Positions 60,268 through 64,000 of a stretch of DNA of 64,000 bases are shown piece by piece. The notes beneath the pieces were generated by a model that saw only the letters and a program-made list of their open reading frames with translations, had not been told where the DNA came from and ran no database searches. The number at the start of each line of letters is the position of its first letter. The first letter of the stretch is position 1. A program made the position numbers and the translations under genes. The stretch is from Saccharothrix sp. NRRL B-16314 (GTDB lineage Bacteria; Actinomycetota; Actinomycetes; Mycobacteriales; Pseudonocardiaceae): the NCBI RefSeq assembly GCF_000716595.1, contig NZ_JNXC01000019.1, positions 62,001 through 126,000 of the forward strand, given 5' to 3'.

Positions 60268-61169
60268 GATGCCTGCCCTCCCTGCCGTTCGTGGTGGCCG
60301 GAGCCGGGGTCCGGCGTGGGGCACAGACCGTCGGGCCAGGCCGAGCCGGCAGGGACACCGGGGACAGAGCGCAAGGCCGGGGCGGGTGTCAGGGGTGGAG
60401 CGGGCTGGGGCCTGCTCCGAACGGGGACAAGCGGCCCCTCGCGGGTGGCGAGTTCGGTGGCGACCTTGTGCGCGAAGCGGCCCAGCGCCGAGTGCTCGGG
60501 TCCACTGCGACCCCAACGCAACTTGTTCGGCCGTCCGCAGAGCACGGCCGCGCCGTTCGGATCATCGGGCACCCGTCCCAGCGGTGCCGCGCCGAGTTCC
60601 CGTGCGACCTCGGCGGTGGAGTAGCCCTCACCCACCAGCAACAGCACGGGGTTCGGACTCCAGCGGCCGACCGCGGGCAACCGGCGCGGCAGGTGCGCGA
60701 GGTCGTCAGCGTGAGCCCGCGACAACAGCACCACCACGTCCGACGAGCGCACGATCGCCAGCGCGGGCGAACCGATGTCCACTCGCCCGCAGTCGGCGAT
60801 GACCACCACTCCCGGCTGATCAGCCGCCTCCCGCAGGACACCGGGCCCGCTCGTCGGGTCGGGCGCCAGTGCGGACAGCGCCGCGCGAGCCTGCTCGGCG
60901 TCCGGCGGGGCAGCGATCACGGGCAGACCGCCGGGAAGCTGCTGGGTGTGCCGCCACACCAGGTCGGTTTCACCGCCACGGCGCGCGGCGGCGGCCAAGC
61001 TCACCAGGCCCGGTGTCGAGGACAGGGAGAACCGCAGGCCGAGGTCACCGCCGGACGGGTCGGCCTCGACCACCAGGGCACGCGCCGGTGCCGGCCAGCG
61101 GGCCGCCAACGCCACGGCCAGCGTCGTCGCGCCCGGTGAGCCTTTCAAGGACAAGACCGAGACCAACAT
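60264..61169 (-). CDS. CpaE/TadZ-like MinD-type ATPase
   Basis: 301 residues. A deviant Walker A (LSLKGSPGATTLAVALAARW) and ALVVEADPSGGDLGLRFSLS show the MinD/ParA fold; VVVIADCGRVDIGSPALAIV is the Walker B region. It likely places the pilus machine in the cell, as TadZ does. The ATG overlaps the SAF gene stop by one base (TGATG). The C-terminal ~70 residues are Pro-rich. Confidence 0.85.
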   Translation of the reverse strand: MLVSVLSLKGSPGATTLAVALAARWPAPARALVVEADPSGGDLGLRFSLSSTPGLVSLAAAARRGGETDLVWRHTQQLPGGLPVIAAPPDAEQARAALSALAPDPTSGPGVLREAADQPGVVVIADCGRVDIGSPALAIVRSSDVVVLLSRAHADDLAHLPRRLPAVGRWSPNPVLLLVGEGYSTAEVARELGAAPLGRVPDDPNGAAVLCGRPNKLRWGRSGPEHSALGRFAHKVATELATREGPLVPVRSRPQPAPPLTPAPALRSVPGVPAGSAWPDGLCPTPDPGSGHHERQGGQAS

Positions 61170-61879
61170 CAGCGACCTCCCGAAGAGAGCATCACGATCG
61201 ACAACTGCCCGGCAGGCACCGCGGCGACCTGGCGCGCGGCGGCCTCGGTGAGCTGCACCGAGACCACGGTGCTCTGGTCGTTCGCCGCAGCGGTCACGCT
61301 GGTCACCACCGCGGGCCAGACCGTCCCACCGTCGGCCGGCGGGCTGCTCGCGGTCCCCGCCTGACCGGGCACGAACACCACCGAGACCCGCACGCCCGGC
61401 CCGACCTCCGTCGGGAACTGTCCAGGCTTGAGCGCGAGAGCAGCGATGGCCTGCCCGCTTGTCGGGACAGCGGCGCCACCGACGGCGTCGGGGGTGAGCA
61501 GCGCCCCGGCCGACAGGCTGGTGGCCATCGGCCTGCCGACCACCGTGACCGCCTGGTCGGCTCCCACGAACGCAACGCCAGGGTCGACCGCAACGTTGAC
61601 CTGCCGCAGGTCCTGCGTGGTGAGCACGCGTCCCGTCACCACCCCGCGGGCCAGCGCGAGCACAGCCTGCCGGTCCCCGGAGTGGAGCGAGATCAGGACG
61701 AACCCACCCACGCAGGCGAGCACGAGCAGTACGCCGAGCAGCAGGTACGGCACGCTGCGACGATGCCCTGTGGTGCGCAGTCGTGACGCAGGCGGCTTCT
61801 TGCCGTTGTTGATCCAAGGCCCCTCGACCGTGCTCGTGGGCCGGTCGGTATCGGGCCAGGTCGTGGTGTTGGTGCTCAC
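61169..61879 (-). CDS. SAF-domain (CpaB/RcpC-like) protein
   Basis: 236 residues from GTG 61879 (GGAGGTA upstream). One TM helix (PYLLLGVLLVLACVGGFVLI) follows a ~45-residue cytoplasmic part, then an SAF domain (VLALARGVVTGRVLTTQDLR, QVNVAVDPGVAFVGADQAVT, MATSLSAGALLTPDAVGG). In Tad systems this protein helps form the outer part of the apparatus. Coupled to the CpaE gene. Confidence 0.85.
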   Translation of the reverse strand: MSTNTTTWPDTDRPTSTVEGPWINNGKKPPASRLRTTGHRRSVPYLLLGVLLVLACVGGFVLISLHSGDRQAVLALARGVVTGRVLTTQDLRQVNVAVDPGVAFVGADQAVTVVGRPMATSLSAGALLTPDAVGGAAVPTSGQAIAALALKPGQFPTEVGPGVRVSVVFVPGQAGTASSPPADGGTVWPAVVTSVTAAANDQSTVVSVQLTEAAARQVAAVPAGQLSIVMLSSGGR

Positions 61880-61997
61880 GCCGGTACCTCCAAATGGCAT
61901 GGGGGTAGTGCGCCGCGTCGCCGAAAGGTGATCAACGCGCGGAACAGGTGGTATCGCTGTTTGCGGTGCAGGATCGTTCAGAGCCAACGCGTGCTGG

Positions 61998-62993
61998 TCA
62001 GCCGCCGTTGTTGAGCGCCTGCGACTCCGCAACGCGGAAGGCCGCGTCGCCCGTCGTGGTCATGTCCGGGAACGTCCCGCCCTGCCCCGCGCCGGACCAG
62101 GTCACCGTCCAGTGCACCGTTGCCGTCACCGGGTACGCCTGCCCCGGCTGACTCGCCGAGGAACGGCGGTAGACGTGACCACAATCCGGCGAAGGCGCCC
62201 TGGGATCGCTGCCCGCCTCATACGGAGACCCGGCCCCGGTACAGGTGACAGCGGACCCGTCCCCCATCAACCACGTCACCGAAGTCGGCGTCGCGACCGC
62301 CGTCACCGACACACCCGGCACAGAGGCCGTCGCCGACACCGGCCCCCAACCGCTCGACAACCACATCCAGGTCGGCAGATTCACCAACTGATCACCGGCC
62401 GGGTTCACCGCGATCCTCGGCGACGGCAACCGGAGCTGCTTACGCGCCAACTGCGCAAGCTCCGCAGGCGAAGGCAACAAAGCCGCACCCGGCTGCTGAC
62501 CGGCGGGAATCCACACTGGCGGCCGGTAGAGCCCATCCATCACGCCCTCGGTGCACTTCCACACATACCAAGCCCCAGGCTCCTGCCCAGGCTGCCCAGC
62601 ACGGACCACCACCGGACGGAACACCGCAGCATGCACAACGCCACCAGTCGCCGTGGTGTTACTCGCGGCAGTGATCACACCGCCGGGTGGCGGTTGATAG
62701 TCGCTCTCCACATAGGAGCAACTCGCGAGATTCGACTCACCGCCGACGATGGTGTCGCCAGGGTTGCCGGGCTTCCCCGTGCCCGGGTTGCCGGTTTCAG
62801 GCCGGGTGGGGTTGGCGTTGCCCTGCCCCGGGTTGCCGCCAGGCCGTTCGTTTGTGCCCGCGCCGAGTTCACACGCCGGTGTCGGAACTTGGCTACAGTT
62901 GATACTTCCCCAGCCGCCGTCTGCGAGGGCCGAAGCCTCTGTTCCGAGCAGGCTCGCGGCGACGATTCCGCTGATCGTCACGAAGCGTCGCAT
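61998..62993 (-). CDS. Secreted PKD-like domain protein of pilus operon
   Basis: 331 residues. Signal peptide MRRFVTISGIVAASLLGTEA with cleavage after SALA. A Gly/Pro/Asn linker (about 50-80), then AWYVWKCTEGVMDGLYRPPV and, near the C-terminus, TSVTWLMGDGSAVTCTGAGS and CGHVYRRSSASQPGQAYPVT, the shape of a PKD-like domain with WxxGDG and HxY. It lies 2 bp after the lipoprotein gene. Function in the pilus system is unknown. Confidence 0.8.
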   Translation of the reverse strand: MRRFVTISGIVAASLLGTEASALADGGWGSINCSQVPTPACELGAGTNERPGGNPGQGNANPTRPETGNPGTGKPGNPGDTIVGGESNLASCSYVESDYQPPPGGVITAASNTTATGGVVHAAVFRPVVVRAGQPGQEPGAWYVWKCTEGVMDGLYRPPVWIPAGQQPGAALLPSPAELAQLARKQLRLPSPRIAVNPAGDQLVNLPTWMWLSSGWGPVSATASVPGVSVTAVATPTSVTWLMGDGSAVTCTGAGSPYEAGSDPRAPSPDCGHVYRRSSASQPGQAYPVTATVHWTVTWSGAGQGGTFPDMTTTGDAAFRVAESQALNNGG

Positions 62994-62995
62994 GA

Positions 62996-63571
62996 TCAAC
63001 ACGTCCCCACGCCATGTACTCCGAAATCCGACACCTTCCACGATCCGTCCGCTTGCTTCTCGACAACGGCGTTGATCTTTTGGCGGCCTCCCGGCTTGTC
63101 GTCGGCGACTTGGTTGCCGTCAGCTCGGTACTTCAGCCACGCCGTCGAGTCGCCGCAGTCGGACACAATGATCTTCTTCGGATCACCGGCGGGTTCCACT
63201 GTGGACACCATCGGATTCAGAGCCGGCTGCCCCTTGGTGACCAACCCGTTGGAGTGGTCGGCGTACAGGCCACGGGTAAGATTCGTCAGTGCAATGCCGG
63301 TTGCGTGCTGACCAAGCTTCGGCGACTGCCAATCAGAAGTCGTGCCAGCATCGACGAAGTCCTTCCACATACCCAAGTACGCCGCCAACGCGTCCTGTTT
63401 GACCGCCTCATCGGGAGATTGGGGTGTGCTGGGGCTTCCCGCCGCTGAGGGATTCGGCGCGCCAGAGGTCGAACCAACAGTGCTGCCCGCGCTGCACGCC
63501 GCGAGAACCACGAGGTTCACCACCCCGATGACCGCGCGACCGCCCCAGGAGCGAAGGATCCCGATTGCCAC
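62996..63571 (-). CDS. Predicted lipoprotein, first gene of pilus operon
   Basis: 191 residues from GTG 63571 (GGAGGTGC upstream). The signal ends in a lipobox VLAACS. After a Ser/Pro linker comes DEAVKQDALAAYLGMWKDFV, LTNLTRGLYADHSNGLVTKG and INAVVEKQADGSWKVSDFGV, an NTF2/SnoaL-like accessory fold found in many actinobacterial lipoproteins. It begins the long minus-strand pilus operon; its promoter must be in 63572-63830. Confidence 0.8.
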   Translation of the reverse strand: MAIGILRSWGGRAVIGVVNLVVLAACSAGSTVGSTSGAPNPSAAGSPSTPQSPDEAVKQDALAAYLGMWKDFVDAGTTSDWQSPKLGQHATGIALTNLTRGLYADHSNGLVTKGQPALNPMVSTVEPAGDPKKIIVSDCGDSTAWLKYRADGNQVADDKPGGRQKINAVVEKQADGSWKVSDFGVHGVGTC

Positions 63572-63834
63572 AGCGCACCTCCAGACTTCCGTAACGATCT
63601 TCTTGTTCTCGTGCCAATGACAGGTCTACCCCACGGTCCCCTACCGACTGCAAAGTTCGTAAGTGCCGACTTTGCAGTCAGAATGACGTGGTCCGGTCAA
63701 TATTCAGCCGATTGGGTGATTCGCGTAACCCTCTGCGAGTTCGGCCGGGTATGAGTTGGGGACGGGGCCTCACGACCGCTTGGGAACGAAGCCATGTTGA
63801 TGTTGCCACGATCAGCGATATGCGGTGAAGTAGA

Positions 63835-64000
63835 TTGACGCCCGGCACACTGATCATCTGTTGGGCTGGGGTCGGCACTGCCGTGGGCGGCCTGCTAGCC
63901 CTCTGGACTCGAATTTTGCTGCGGGTCTCACAGTTCAGCCCCCGAGCGTGGGTCGCGTCGGCGGCGTTAACGGCGATCTTGTTCGCCGTGCTGGCATGGC
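63835..64000 (+). CDS. Membrane protein, N-terminal part only
   Basis: From TTG 63835 (GGTGAAG 4 bp upstream) the frame is open to the window end. It begins with a hydrophobic segment (LIICWAGVGTAVGGLLALWT), then RILLRVSQFSPRAWVAS and a second hydrophobic run (AALTAILFAVLAW), suggesting two membrane helices. It is divergent from the pilus operon across about 260 bp. Start and identity are uncertain. Confidence 0.45.
   Translation, partial: MTPGTLIICWAGVGTAVGGLLALWTRILLRVSQFSPRAWVASAALTAILFAVLAW

Overview
The window is high-GC actinobacterial DNA with strong G/C third-position bias. ArsR-type mercury regulation, mycothiol-type ArsC, NACHT proteins, DUF4192, LysM-BTAD proteins and actinobacterial conjugation modules point to the Pseudonocardiaceae or a near relative. 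The family placement is inference. No rRNA, tRNA or CRISPR array was found. Many long antisense open frames exist, but they are GC-bias shadows and are left out.

Region 1 (1-7.4 kb) looks like chromosomal backbone. It has two coupled CNNM/CorC-type membrane proteins on the minus strand, the decayed tail of a third, a MerR regulator, a DinB-fold protein, and a NACHT NTPase gene whose coding sequence is interrupted by several frameshifts. Region 2 (7.4-17.7 kb) is a metal-resistance island. merA-merB diverge from an ArsR-family mercury regulator across two near-identical palindromes. Next comes a DUF169 protein, then a second ArsR regulator heading a tight operon: a small membrane protein, a C39-peptidase ABC exporter and a double-glycine cysteine-containing peptide, closed by a 19-bp-stem terminator. 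An arsenic group follows (arsC, a flavin monooxygenase and an arsR). Neither the mer nor the ars set shows its own membrane transporter. A GHKL ATPase with a C-terminal nuclease-like domain ends this part.

Region 3 (19.8 kb to the window end) reads as the left part of an integrative conjugative element. It starts with a tyrosine integrase and an excisionase-like HTH protein. Next to them, on the same strand, is a tightly coupled DNA-modification operon: a cytosine-5 methyltransferase, a PAPS-reductase-like PP-loop protein, a VUT/YhhQ-type transporter and a DpdA-like queuine-transglycosylase homologue. Every junction from the upstream SPPY-type methyltransferase to the excisionase is an ATGA overlap, and a methyltransferase-like protein precedes them. 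A divergent control region at 27.6-28.1 kb carries 11-bp phased repeat arrays and one copy of a 40-bp element; the second copy lies upstream of the first transfer gene. On the plus strand follow transfer genes: a VirB2-like pilin, VirB6/TrbL, PrgI/VirB3, VirB4, a VirD4-type coupling ATPase, a replication-relaxation protein and a cell-wall hydrolase.

Region 4 (40-51 kb) is accessory. It has a RAMA-domain protein, a two-winged-helix regulator, a DUF4192 protein, a DddA-type DNA cytosine deaminase toxin with an Imm1 immunity gene and a second frameshifted immunity-like gene, and a MoxR/vWA-metallopeptidase operon. A 1.2-kb stretch with tandem 12-bp repeats follows. Region 5 (51.5-63.6 kb) is one long minus-strand Tad/type-II-like pilus operon: lipoprotein, secreted protein, SAF/CpaB, CpaE, TadA, TadB, TadC, Flp/TadF-like, two TadE, one TadG-like, an unknown and a LysM-BTAD protein. 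The most novel candidates are the DpdA-type modification operon with its phased repeat control region, the metal-associated exported peptide operon, and the deaminase toxin locus.
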